Part shown: one piece after another, positions 16,620-29,300 of the stretch
Layout: each line of letters starts with the position of its first letter
How positions within the stretch are numbered: the stretch's first letter is position 1
Source: Candidatus Buchananbacteria bacterium
GTDB taxonomy: Bacteria; Patescibacteriota; Patescibacteriia; 2-01-FULL-39-33
DNA: 32,938 nucleotides
Direction of reading: 5' to 3'
Assembly (NCBI GenBank): GCA_903907165.1
Contig: CAIVNC010000031.1
Location: 1 to 32,938 of the forward strand
Notes under the pieces: model-generated
Seen by the model: only the letters and a program-made list of their open reading frames with translations
Told to the model about the DNA's origin: nothing
The model's database searches: none
Translations under genes and position numbers: made by a program

Positions 16620-17867
16620 TTACGGCAACAGTGACTTGAACCATTCTCTCACTTTACCAGCTGCCTTGTCAATACTCTTAAAATTAGATAACCCGAAAGC
16701 GCCGATTCCCTTACCGCTTTCCATCTCGCTACCCCACAACACCAAACCAACAGCGGTTGTAAAATTTAAACCACTTACCTTATCTAAATTGGAAATCAAC
16801 TCTTGAGAATAACCTAGTGAAGCCGGTAAACGTAAATGTGTTTTGGCCATTTCCACGATACCGAGAATATTAGCGCCACCACCTGTCAGAACTACACCAG
16901 CTGGCAACATTCCAGATTTACCAATTCGTTTTAATTCCTTATCTACCTTTTCTAAGATTTCTTCTACTCTAGCTTCAATAATTTCCGCTACTTTTCTTGG
17001 TGAGAAATCGCCATCCTCTGGCCCACCGAGATCTGAAAACTTAATTTCTTCACTCTTCGTAAATTCTTTTGGCAAACAGTTACCATAACGAACTTTAATC
17101 TTCTCGGCCGTATCGATAGAGATACGCAAACCAATGGCAATGTCATTGGTAATATACGAAGAACCGACAGGTAAAACAGCTGTGTGTAATAGATCTCCTT
17201 CTTCAAAAACCGTAATACTCGTTGTTGAACCGCCAAGATTAACCACTACCACACCGAGTTCCTTTTGGCGAGTGGTCAATACGCTCTCGGAAGTAGCTAG
17301 AATAGATAAAACTAAATCATCTACATCTAAGCCTGTTCGATAAATACATTTGGTTAAATTTTTGATCTGAGCACTAAGCCCACAGATAATTTGGGTCTCA
17401 ACTTCGAGTCTAATACCAGTCATGCCAATCGGATCTTTAATGCTAGTCTGAGAATCAACAGAAAAACTTCTAGGAATAACGTGAAGGATTTCATAGTTTG
17501 GTGGAATAGCAACCGCCTTGGCCGCTTCAATGGCTCTTTCAACGTCTTCATTTCTAACCTCGCCATCAGACTTGGACACGGCCACAACGCCACGACTTTC
17601 TTGAGCAATTATGTGACTGCCAGAGATTCCAATCCAAGCATGTTCTACTGGCTGACCAATCATGCGCTCAACTCTCTCTAACGCCGAAGAAATAGAAGAT
17701 ACGGTATCTTCTACGCTATTAACCACACCACGACTAATCCCCTGAGCCGGCACCTCAGTGGCACCAATGACTTGAAGCTTGTCGCTATTTTTTTCTTTTT
17801 TACCAACCACAATTCTAATCGCGGTAGAACCAATATCCAAACCTGTAATTAAACTGTCTCTAGCCAT
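16620..17867 (-). CDS. ftsA: Cell division protein FtsA
   Basis: LITGLDIGSTAIRIVVGKKE, VEHAWIGISGSHI, VVVNLGGSTTSITVFEEGDLLHTAVLPVGSSYITNDIAIGL, GVVLTGGGANILGI; adjacent to ftsZ. Confidence 0.97.
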   Translation of the reverse strand: MARDSLITGLDIGSTAIRIVVGKKEKNSDKLQVIGATEVPAQGISRGVVNSVEDTVSSISSALERVERMIGQPVEHAWIGISGSHIIAQESRGVVAVSKSDGEVRNEDVERAIEAAKAVAIPPNYEILHVIPRSFSVDSQTSIKDPIGMTGIRLEVETQIICGLSAQIKNLTKCIYRTGLDVDDLVLSILATSESVLTTRQKELGVVVVNLGGSTTSITVFEEGDLLHTAVLPVGSSYITNDIAIGLRISIDTAEKIKVRYGNCLPKEFTKSEEIKFSDLGGPEDGDFSPRKVAEIIEARVEEILEKVDKELKRIGKSGMLPAGVVLTGGGANILGIVEMAKTHLRLPASLGYSQELISNLDKVSGLNFTTAVGLVLWGSEMESGKGIGAFGLSNFKSIDKAAGKVREWFKSLLP

Positions 17868-17903
17868 GAAATTTGTTACTTTAAAAAATATTTCACTGCC
17901 TTT

Positions 17904-17932
17904 ATTATACTAAAATTTGACAATAGCGGCAA
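17904..17932 (-). promoter_or_regulatory. Putative ftsA-ftsZ promoter
   Basis: Minus strand TTGCCG (17932-17927), 17-nt spacer, TATAAT (17909-17904). Confidence 0.6.
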
Positions 17933-17941
17933 ACTGTTAAT

Positions 17942-17971
17942 AAAAAAATAATTGAACAAAAAAGTTGTTCA
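17942..17971 (-). terminator. Intrinsic terminator downstream of ybeY
   Basis: Minus strand TGAACAActtttTTGTTCA stem followed by ATTATTTTTTTA. Confidence 0.7.
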
Positions 17972-17981
17972 CTCCAATTAT

Positions 17982-18440
17982 CTACTTTAATTTTAAACGT
18001 TTCATTGCTTTTTCTTCGATTTCAACCATTTTCTGAGCTTCAATTTTAGGTACTTTTTCGTGATCATAACCGAGTAAATGAGCCACACCATGAATAACCA
18101 ATCGACTTAATTCCGCCTCCAAAGAATGCTCCAGTTCCCTCGCCTGCCTCTTGGCCTGTCCATAACAAATAAGAACTTCGCCTAAATATTTACCATCGGA
18201 AGAGCCATCAATAAAATCATTTTGATCATCTTCGGCAAAACTTAGCACATCAGTTACCTTATCTTTGTGGCGATAAATTCGATTCCATTTACGAATAGTA
18301 GAACCGTCAACAATAGCTAAAGAAAAATTATTTTTCTTTTTCAAATTAAGAACATTATCCAAAGCTGAAACCGCTTTTTTAAAAACTTTTTCGTCTAGTG
18401 GTCCGGAAATTTTATCTGAATTAAAATCAAAAGTAATCAT
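17982..18440 (-). CDS. ybeY: Endoribonuclease YbeY
   Basis: VTDVLSFAEDD...YLGEVLICYGQAKRQA...RLVIHGVAHLLGYDHE metal-binding motif. Confidence 0.95.
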   Translation of the reverse strand: MITFDFNSDKISGPLDEKVFKKAVSALDNVLNLKKKNNFSLAIVDGSTIRKWNRIYRHKDKVTDVLSFAEDDQNDFIDGSSDGKYLGEVLICYGQAKRQARELEHSLEAELSRLVIHGVAHLLGYDHEKVPKIEAQKMVEIEEKAMKRLKLK

Positions 18441-18445
18441 GATAA

Positions 18446-19597
18446 TTAACTGACTGGATTAGTACTAGTAGCATCGTTATTTTGTTCGGCTGGGTTTTCA
18501 ATGGTTGAAGTGGGCACTATTTTGGACGACTGAGTTGAAGTAGCTGGTTTAAGAGTTGACTGGGCACTAGCTCCTTGAGCAGTAGCAACACTGACTAATT
18601 GAAAATTTCTAACCATCATTGCAAACAAAGCCGGGTAACGGAAAATATTATCCGTTCCTAGAATATATTCAAAAGAATAAATCTTGCCATTGCTTTCGTC
18701 TGAGATATACGCCGATAATCCATTAGGAGCAAAAACTCCCACTAAATTTCCAGCGGCCACTGGACGTAATTGACTCAAAGAAGCTCCTGGATTTTTTAGT
18801 AAGTACCAATTAGTCGCGGAAATCTTATCAGGATTAGCTAAAACGGAAATTCTGATAATTTCTCCTGTATTGGTAGTAATAATAATTTGTTTAGCTGAGG
18901 TTATATTATTAAAATTCCAACCCTTAATGGATAGAGTTTGGAAGTTATCACTAGAAAAATTACTAGTGATTTTTTGAACAAAAGAAGCATCAACTAATCT
19001 CCCTTTTGATAAAGGATCATAACCATTAGTAATTTCTGTTCCGTCTGGATGACTGTCTCCATCGCTGTCAGGATTATCAAATCTGGCACCAATCACCCCC
19101 TCTTCACTGTCAGTCAAACCATCATTATCAGCATCAGCAGTTGTAGCTGGGGGCATATTTGCATCAACGACAACATTTCCAGTTGAAGTAGCGGTAGTTG
19201 TAGCGAGTCCTGAGTCAGTAGAAGTAACGGTAGTCGATGCTTCAGTTGAAGTCACTTCAGGCAAAGAAGTATCCGTCGATGTAACTATGGCCGGTTCTTG
19301 ATTAGTAACATCTGACTGAGTCACAACTGGGTTTTGATCAACGGCTACTTTTTGGCTATTAGCACTCTTATACTGCTCATAACCAAAATATCCACCAACC
19401 ACTACCAAAACCAACAAGAAAACTGAAATAGCAATCATCAGCATTTTATTATCCGAAGAATTTTTCTTGCCAGGATGAAACTTCTCCGGCATGACATAAA
19501 TATCAGCCTGAGATTTTGGCAACTGCTGACCAGCCGATGAATCGGACAAGGATTGACTCACCTGTTCTTCTTGATCGTTATCATTTTGACCTAACAT
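18446..19597 (-). CDS. Single-TM protein with TSP3-type Ca-binding repeats and a C-terminal domain of unknown function
   Basis: TM segment MLMIAISVFLLVLVVVGGYFGYEQY, Thr/Ser-rich linker, DADNDGLTDSEEGVIGARFDNPDSDGDSHPDGTEITNGYDPLSKGRL. Confidence 0.8.
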   Translation of the reverse strand: MLGQNDNDQEEQVSQSLSDSSAGQQLPKSQADIYVMPEKFHPGKKNSSDNKMLMIAISVFLLVLVVVGGYFGYEQYKSANSQKVAVDQNPVVTQSDVTNQEPAIVTSTDTSLPEVTSTEASTTVTSTDSGLATTTATSTGNVVVDANMPPATTADADNDGLTDSEEGVIGARFDNPDSDGDSHPDGTEITNGYDPLSKGRLVDASFVQKITSNFSSDNFQTLSIKGWNFNNITSAKQIIITTNTGEIIRISVLANPDKISATNWYLLKNPGASLSQLRPVAAGNLVGVFAPNGLSAYISDESNGKIYSFEYILGTDNIFRYPALFAMMVRNFQLVSVATAQGASAQSTLKPATSTQSSKIVPTSTIENPAEQNNDATSTNPVS

Positions 19598-19620
19598 AAA
19601 TTTATCTTTTAAATTAATTT

Positions 19621-20295
19621 TTATTTTTTAGGAATATTAAACAATCTTGCTCCGCCGCCCTTTAAGGGATCAAAACCGTTAATCACCTCGTAGCCGTCAC
19701 TATGACCATCACCGTCAGTATCAGGGTTTAACGGATCGGTATGAAAAACATTAACTTCTGAACCATCCGTTAATCCATCGCCATCAGTATCAGCTTTATT
19801 AGGATTAGTTCCGAGCTTTTGTTCTTGCTCGTCAGTCAGCCCGTCACCATCGGAATCATTGGCTGAATTCACAACAGCTGAAGCTGAAGAAGTGGAATTA
19901 TTCGATCCAACTACAACCTGACTAGGAATAATTTTATTATCTGTCGGAATAGAAACCACGCCCGCTTTTACTTGCTTTATTTTATCATTTTTAACCCAGG
20001 CCGAAAAGTAACTTGTGGCGCCAAAAACCAAAACTCCAACGATAATAGCTCCTAATCCAACAACGACAATCGACAAAACTTTATTATCCCAAATAGATTT
20101 ACCACCAAGAAGAGTCGATTCATCAATTGCTTCGTGATTAAAACTATTTGGCATCACCGGACGATTAACCCTTGGCGTAGTCTGATCGGTACCAGCAAAA
20201 ATATCTTCCGTACTATTAACACCAACCGACCCAGCCCCGGAATTAACCAGAGGCTGAGTGTTTGGATTTAAATTGTTTGAAGTCTGATCAAACAT
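19621..20295 (-). CDS. Single-TM protein with TSP3-type Ca-binding repeats (paralog)
   Basis: TM segment VLSIVVVGLGAIIVGVLVFGATSYF then DSDGDGLTDEQEQKLGTNPNKADTDGDGLTDGSEVNVFHTDPLNPDTDGDGHSDGYEVINGFDPLKGGG. Confidence 0.85.
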   Translation of the reverse strand: MFDQTSNNLNPNTQPLVNSGAGSVGVNSTEDIFAGTDQTTPRVNRPVMPNSFNHEAIDESTLLGGKSIWDNKVLSIVVVGLGAIIVGVLVFGATSYFSAWVKNDKIKQVKAGVVSIPTDNKIIPSQVVVGSNNSTSSASAVVNSANDSDGDGLTDEQEQKLGTNPNKADTDGDGLTDGSEVNVFHTDPLNPDTDGDGHSDGYEVINGFDPLKGGGARLFNIPKK

Positions 20296-20307
20296 GAGTT
20301 AAAGAAA

Positions 20308-23300
20308 TTAGTGACAGATACCATAGGTATTTCCAGTGAAAATAATATTGGAATAAGTAGCGCCTGCTACGGTGTAATTAAGTGGAACAATTTGAGCCGC
20401 ATTCGTGCAAGGCAAGCTGATTGCAGCCCAATTGAAGCTATATTGTATACCCGTAGTGCCACCATAATTAACAACAGAAGAAGCTGGCGATGTTGCGCTA
20501 ACGCCAGTAACACCAATAGAATACGGCAAGCCCACAACTTGATTCTCAAAATCATAAATGAATAGTTTGAAACCACCCTTACGAGAACTAGTCAAGCTGA
20601 AGTTATCAGGATTAGTATCAAAGTCGGATTTAGTGCAATCATAAGAACAAACATTGTACTGATTTATAAGTGGATTTGAACCATTTTCATCTGTAAATTT
20701 GTCCGCTCTATCAAAACTGCCAGCCGCCTCATCTTCTGCTTTATCTACCGCAACACTTGCCACACTAACCTTTGTGTAAGCCGTGGAAGCATCTGATTGA
20801 GCTGTGCTGGCATATGTACGCATTGTTGTAGTGGCGGCATTAATATTATTTTTAAAAGTATTAAGAGAACTCGAGGCAGTATTCACGGCCGTTATTGCTT
20901 CCCCAAGTGCAGTTACAGCATTCGACATAATAGTCGTTGGATCGCTATCCAAATCATATTCATTTTTATAGTACGCCAAGCTTCCAAGAACACTGGCGCC
21001 GACAATTGAATTAAAACTGTTTATAGCTGAATTTGTGCTTGATACGGCACTATTACGATCCGGTGGATCAAAATGAGCAAAATTATAAGCCTCTTGAGAA
21101 TACTGATAAGCATCATAAGCTGGTTTAAGAAACGCTTGCGGTTCAATTCCTTTCTGGTAAATATTGTAAACATGACCTACAAGTAAAGAGTACACTTTTA
21201 CATTACTGTCTACCGCGATTGAATCATAGTAATGACAAGCCATAGCAGTTCCATTTTTTTTCTGGTAACAACTACCCACCTGAGGAGGGGTTGTTCCTAC
21301 GAAAATTGCGACTTTATCATTGCCAGTTGCACTATGAATATAGCTATTGGCTTCTGTAGTAAAGCTACCATCAGCACTCCAACCACCATCCCAAGTAATT
21401 TGGCATTGACCAGCAGTAATAAGATTGTAATGAGAAAGATTATCACAGAGAGTTGTATATTTTAAATTAGATATGGCCGCGGAGATACTGGATGAATCCA
21501 TAGAACCAGTATAAACCCTGTTTAATCTACTATAACCATCTCCAGCCAATATAGCACTTCCGCCCCAAGAAGTATTCCTCACAAAAATAATATGAGTGGT
21601 AATATTAGCTCCTTTACTATTTGCAGTATTAATCTCATTGACGATTTTTTCTACTAAAGACGCATAAAGATCTGCCAACCTCACAGGATAAGCGGAACCG
21701 GAGGCAGTGGTTTGACAAAAATACCCAGCACTAGCAGTTGGACACTTAGTACTAACGCCCTTAGAGTAATAAACTCTAGCGGATGTGCTTGTAGAATTAG
21801 CTGTACCCCACATCAAAGAAACATCAACGTTAACCATAATATAAACGTCAACAGGACGCCTAGTAACATTTAAGGTTAATCGACCAGGATAATCTAATTG
21901 ACCTGGATCGCCAATATAATAAGGGGTACTGGAAACAAGTCCAGAATAACAAGCTGGAATTGTAACATTGAGATTATTACTAACAACAGAACTGTCTCCA
22001 TAAGTAACTATATTTGAAGGAACTGGAGCAACTGGCTCTCTTAGACAATAATCGGAACACCAACTGTTGCAAGTTGGATTACTGCCATAACTGATCAATG
22101 TGCCATTTATACCGGATCCCTGATCGCATTTTTCTTCGCCATAACCATGCTGACCTCTAGCTAAACCCTGCCAAGTTGGTATTGATGCCGGCAACATTCC
22201 AGCTGCTGCTCCGGTTGGAACACTGCCCGTTGGCCAACCAAAATGGAAAAATGGTGAAGGAATAAAGCCCGTCTTACCATAATAACCATAACCATTATTT
22301 ATAGGCTGGCTGATGGCATCACCGCAGTAACTTAGGTTACAAGCAGTAGTGCCGTTGGTTCCGTCATAGCACTGCTCGGTACTACTATTGGCCCCACCCA
22401 TGTCGCACTGCTCATGACCAGCGGTAAAGTTAACGCCACCCAAAGTAGCTCCCACGGTATCGGTATATCTAGAGTAATCAAATAAAATTGGTCTGCTTAT
22501 CATTACACCCTGACCCGTATAATTAGAATAACCTAAATCCTTCCAAGTCACATTGGCAAATATCGTACTGGAATTGTACAAATTACTTGAGGTGGTAATA
22601 CCACTACTTAAATCTCCGTTTGGCCACTGAATAGTGCCGTCACCGCAATAAGTCAAACCTGGAATTCTGGCTTTAGGATTCGATATATCGCCGGTGCAAG
22701 TTTCATTGCAAATTCCCAAATTTCTCTTTTTGCATGTCTGATCAGAAGTGGGAGTTGGCCAAGAATGATTAATACCGCTAGATGGGTTATAACAATCAGG
22801 GTCTTGGTAGCATTTAGTGCCGTCTGCGCAGGCCTGACCGTCATCGCAATACTCTCGAACGCCAGAAGAGTTTACGGTTAAACCTATACTGCTATAATTA
22901 GGCCCTTGAATAGAGTTATCACCACAACGAGTAAAGGTGCAATCAGCATTACAACCCAATTGACTATTTGAAGTTCCATTCAGGACACCCTCATCACACT
23001 GTACATGGCCATAATTATCTCCGCCACCAGGATTCAACTCTCTGATTTTGGTCGTAGAGGCATAACCGGAAATATAATAACCTAACTCGCCTAGAGTTTT
23101 ATCAAGATTGGCTGGAGTATTGCCTGACTTAATAGCCCCTACACCATTCTGATAAGTTGAAGTGGGAACACCATTTGTAACGCCAATACCAGGATAACCG
23201 CAAGTCGTCCATCTGCAACCAACGCATTGATCGGTGTCATGGCCAAAATCGCATTCCTCGTACTTCGGATGGCCATTTTTATCCTTGTCTCCGCTTGGTC

Positions 23301-26300
23301 GTTGAACAATGCCATCACCGCAACTAGTTTTGACTCCCTTGGGTCCGCAAGCGCCAAACTTTTTGTCGGTATAATTAATGTCACAAGTCTTATCACCTTT
23401 CATTCCACTGCACTGGCTATTACTAGAATCGCATTTGGTCTGACTATCAGAACAGAGGCCATAAATATGGCATTTGCTATCACCAATACCGGTGCAATCG
23501 CTATCTGGAATACAAGGAGTGGTCTTATTGGAACAAAATCTCTGGCCAAAATCACATTGTTCATAATCGCCGTCACCATTTGGAGATTGGACTATGCCAT
23601 CACCCAAATATGTTTTCATGCAGTTAGGGGTACATTGCTTTCTATAGTTATTGTTGGGGCCAGCATCGCACTGCTCAAAACCAGTGCCTCCGGGCTTCAG
23701 AGAGATAGATAGCAGTTTAGTATTATAGTAGCTAACATCAATAGAATTCCTTGATAGAAGAGTAAGGAAAGTATCAGTAGCATAGCCGACCTCTTTGGCA
23801 GTTTTTGATAAAATGGGATCGGAACTAGTAACTCCGCCAGTAAACATGCCGTTTGGAGTTTGAACAACGCCATCACCACAATAAGTCGGTTTCCAGCAAT
23901 TTTTTCCGCAAAGGCCATTACTATCATTAACCCCGTCATCGCAGGCTTCTGTTCGGCCGTTAAATGTATCAATCTGACCATTACCGCAAAATGGGTTGAA
24001 ATAATTATCATCAGTAAAGCCTCCCGTCCCCCAAGGATTGGAAGAAAGCCAGCCGGCAGAATCGTAATAATACAACCAACCGGAACAATCTTTTCTGCAT
24101 TTTCTCAAATTATCAGGCGTAGTCGAAATATCGTCGCAAACTTCATTGCCTTCAACCTTGCCATTGCCGCAAGTTTGAGGATTGATACAGAGGGAACTAG
24201 TCGCAAATCCAACAAACGGATCCGGATCGGTGGCAGTAAGACTGTTATCTTTGATAAAATCAACTGTGTCCCAGCCTGGCAACCAATTGCGACCGTCTGG
24301 TTCATTACCACTATGATTAGGATTATATTCTGCCTTAGCATAAACACCTCTCAAGGTAGAATTATTAATTGCCGTAACCAGGGTAGTACTGACACTGACA
24401 TACCCACCAACGCCATAGGCATAAGCATTAACAGTGTTTGGACAAGCCATTTGCTTAATAGAATCATTCCAACAAGTGCCGGTAGCCGCTCCTTGAGACG
24501 AACAGCCGGTCAAATAATTTAATGGATCAACTGGCAAGCCGGTATTTAAAGCGTCGCCCAAAGTTGTCTGCCAAGATGGCCAAACACTGAAAGTCTTGCC
24601 CGACAAATAACTTCCTGATTTAATGCCAGGGTAATAATGGCCGCAAGTGCCATTGCCATGACAATCGGCATCGCTCTGGCAAAGCACATCAAGATTATTA
24701 TTACAGCGAAGAGCGCTATGATATTTATCTAACAAAATATTAACTGTTTGAATATCTAAAACTCTTCTCGTGTCTCTAGTTAATTTGGCTTTATCGGACA
24801 AACAATAGCCCTTGCTAACCGCCTGACAAGCAGAATCGGTCAAGCAATCATAAGTGGAATCGCCGCTACATTTATCAAAATACGGCAAACCACCAGTAGA
24901 AGTTGCTCCTGTGTTAAAGTGGAAATTATTAATCATCTGATTATAAATATCCTTGGTGTCGCCGGTAGCCCCTTCGTTATAGGACATTAAATAAATATTA
25001 GTGCTAATGGTGATAGGGGTGGTACTTACATCAGCCGCATCGGCATATAGCGATCTGCCTTCGCGAACTCCAGGATAACCATTGACCATCAGTGAGCTTG
25101 GGCTACCTTGTTGTTTTTGATCAAAATACTTGCGATACCAGTAAAGAGCTGGATAATGATTTGGATTAGAAATAACCCTGATACCAACAGCATCTTTTGT
25201 AGTGCTAGCATTCTGATCAAAAGAATAATAGGAAATCAAGCCATCGTTAACTTGTTGTAATTCATAAAGGTTTGTTATTTCGTCACTAGACAAGACTCGA
25301 TCAAAAATATTCATTTCATCCATAGCGCCTTTATACCAAGATTCTCCTCTCTTCCACCAATAAGCTTTATCGCAATCACTATCGCTACTGCAACTAAGTT
25401 GAGCCTTGGCCAAATCAGCAGCAGGCACAAGACCACAATTCATTGGATCTCCGTTGCCAATCCCATCAAGATTATAGCATCTTGTACATTTATGACTTGT
25501 CGTAACGCAATTACCAAATCCGCCACGAATAGAACCTAAATCAGAGTCATAATTTGGAGTCTGCCAAGATTCTTGTGATCCAGGAATCAAATATTGTCCC
25601 AAGTAAAGGTCCTTATTAAACTCAACATTGACACCTACAGGAAGAACCGTTGATCCGGCTGGTTGATTATTAATGAAATAATTTAATTGACTGGTATCAT
25701 GATCAAAAGTAATAACTACATTATTCCATTCACCCCAAGCAACACTCTTAGTGCTGACCGGCGAAGTATACATACGATTAGGACTATCAGCGAAGGTAGA
25801 TCGTAATTTACCATCACCAGTCAAATACGCCAAAGTATGCAACTGCCCATAGCCAGCAATAACTAAAGCATTATTTTGTGTTGGTCCATGACTGCCATCG
25901 CCAAATATGGAATAATAACTACCTGTTGAAGTTGGTTTTATCCAAATAGAGAAAGTAAATGAATGATTATTTGTTAATCCTGGATTTTGGATCTTTATAT
26001 ACTGATCAGTCTGACCAGTTTTAACATTATTAATTTCCTGACCAGTGGCGTTTAAGACATAAGCCTTGCTCAAGCCAGTAACGTTAGTATCTCCAGAATT
26101 AACCCCTGGAGAAGCAAAGAAAAATTCTTTAACAAAACTATCTGTTTGATTTAAAGCAGCAGTAGCATAAAGCGCTGAATAATCATCGCTGAGATCATTG
26201 GGTTTGCCTTTGTCACGACAATAATAAGTTTCTAGATTGGTATTTACACAACCACTGAGGCCATTGGTACAATTTTTGCTAGAATCACGATATGGGAAAT

Positions 26301-29300
26301 ATTTAGCGGCAGGCCAAGGATTGTCACATAAGAAAGTTTTGATGAAAACCGTGGTGCTAGCGACACCGCCTTCGGTGGAACTGGCCGTCACAATCAACTG
26401 ACTATCGCCACTAACAGCCCCAGAAGTAAACCAAGTTATTCCAGGATAAGTAGATGTCACGATATTACTGCCATCAACGCCAATAGTACTGGTATTATTT
26501 TTATTGTTATCGCCCTGGACGACATAATGAGGATTACTTAAGTCCCAATTAACGGCATCAGACTTAATCATATAACCGCGACTCTCTATACCCCAGGCCT
26601 GATACAAATGTTGATTACCATTAAGATTGGCATCGCTTACTACTTGATTATTAACTTTAAGATAAGGGTAATCAAAATTAGTGGCTGAAAGAGGATCGGC
26701 GCTGGCATCTTTATTCCAATCAGCAGAAACATCATCATCATACATATCATCAGTCAAGCTGCCGCATTTCTTTTTATTATTAGCATCAGTGTAACAGAAG
26801 AAATTGTCATCGGTCTTGGCTTCACCGCGAGGCCAGATATCCACTCTGACGCTAGATATGGCGCATTTTTGCTTAATAATATTCTCAGCTATCCCGCTAT
26901 ATGTTCCAGAAGCATTTTGAACAGCAACTTTATATTTGTGACCAAGCTTCCAATCAGTGTTCTTTATTAAATCTGTAATCTTCTTGTTGGAATAATTGTA
27001 ATATTCCAGGGTTTGGAAATTATCTGTTGAAGTTACGGAAAGTTGAGGCTGAACGTAAGTAGTGCCATCAGCATCTGGCGGACAAGGAGTTGTATTATCA
27101 GTAGCAATCGCCTTACGGCCGACAAAGTAATCAAACGATGATTTTATCTTAAGAACAATTTTTTGCCACCAGCCCTGACGCAATGCCAGAACCGTACTGC
27201 TACTCTCACAAATCTTAATATTATTTAAATCAATATTTGCCACCGCTGGATCAGTAATAACTTCCAATACTCCATTAGTACAATCGCTAAAACGGATAAT
27301 AGGACTGCAAACATCAGCATCACCACTCACCCTAAACGTCCAAGAATAGCTATCTGGTTGGCCATTTTCCACAATGCCATTACCGCAAACCGCGCCATTA
27401 GTTGAACCTTCTAGAAGACATCTATCACTGCAACCATCACCACTAGCAGTGTTGCCGTCATCGCATTGCTCACCTTTTTCAATTATACCATTGCCACACA
27501 TCGGAGCATTGAGTTCGGAACCAGAAACTAAACTACTGTTAGTATAATGAACCGTGTCTCCATTTGCATTAACCCAAAGACAATTACTGGAAGAACAAGT
27601 TAAAGTGTGATTCGGATCTGTTGATATGGCGCTTGTAGTTGTTGTCTGTCCAGCAATACAAGCCTCTCCTCTTTCTATTTTATTGCCACCGCATTTATCT
27701 GGAGCAACCGTACCTTCAAGCAAGCAATTACTTGAACAGCCATCGCCATTAACCGCATTGCCATCATCGCATTCTTCGCCTTGATCCAATTTACCATTAC
27801 CGCAAGAGGCTACATTTTTATTACCGAGATCATGGCAAGTATTATCACAATAAATGGCGCCGATGGTTGAGGTAGTACATTGAGAAAATGTGGTACCACA
27901 AAGATCCATATTGGGATTAATGGTACATTTTGAAGTACAAACTCCCGGCGCCCCGCTCCAAGGATAAATGCTTGACTCACATTGTTCGCCGGTATTTTTG
28001 TTGCCAAAAGAATTATAATTCAGGCTAAATAATTCATTGCCGTTAAAAGCCTTAATACCATCAGGACCGCCGTTAACCACTACTCGGTAGGTCGTGCCGG
28101 TGGCATAAGTACTTGTGACCTCGATATAATTAGAATATGCTCCGGCAAAAGTTAGATTAGTAGTAGTAACCTTAGTGAAAGTTGAATTATTCAAACAACT
28201 TGGATCATCTATGGAGCACTTATAAACTGAGAAATTGCTAGCGGTTTTGGCGGCAGACTGGCAAACCTGATTAGAACCGGCAAAATCGTAATGATAAATT
28301 AGATTTTGAGGGCTAGCTTGCTTGTTGTAAATATTTACTATCTCACCTGTGGTTAATGCCTGATCATAAACTCTCATTTCGTCCATACTGCCACGATACC
28401 AAGAGCTAACTCTATCCCACCAATTATATGCGTCGCAATCAACATTACCACCATCATCATCTAGCGGATTACAGTCAATGCTATTGGCACCTGGCTGACC
28501 ACAAACTGCCGGAATACCGCTACCCCAAGTACCGCTCCAACAACCAGTACATTTATTTGTTGAATTATCACAAGTACCATATTTACCCTTAAGATTATCA
28601 ATATCTGGATCTCTTCCTGGTTGATCATAAATCAACTGATTACCAGGCAAAGCGTATCTTCCAAGATAAAACGACTGAGCAAATTCAATATTGACGTCAC
28701 CCGGAACAACCGAAAATCCAGCCGCCTCGCCATTAATGAAATATTTCAACGTATGGCTAGCATTATCAAAAGAAACTACAACATTATTCCACTGCTTCCA
28801 ATTAATTGGCTTAGTGCTAGACGCTGGAAAATATCTGTCAGTGCGATTTTTTGAGGGGAACACGCTCTGTAAGGCACCGCTACCATTAATATAAAGCAAA
28901 ACATGCTGTTGGCCGTAACCGGCAATAACTTGATTTGGATTAATAGTCTTTAGGGGATTTATCCAGATAGAGAAGGTAAATGAATGATCATTGCTTAATT
29001 GATTTATAGCAGGAATCCTGGCGTAATCACTTGTGGTAGCTGAGGTATTCATACCAAAACCGTAAGCCATACCAAAACCATAAGCTTTATTTAAATCAGG
29101 AACACCAGGAACAACCGACACTGGATCTGTAACTCCACCGCATTGGACAGCCTTAGTTGAATTGTCGATTGACTTCGTGTCAATATTAATATTAAAGTCT
29201 GCCCTAATAAAATCATTGGTGCACATTGATTCTGTCGGGTGCTGTTTGACGACCCGTAATTGATCATCGCCAACCTTCAAAACGCCGGAACCCCAAAGAT

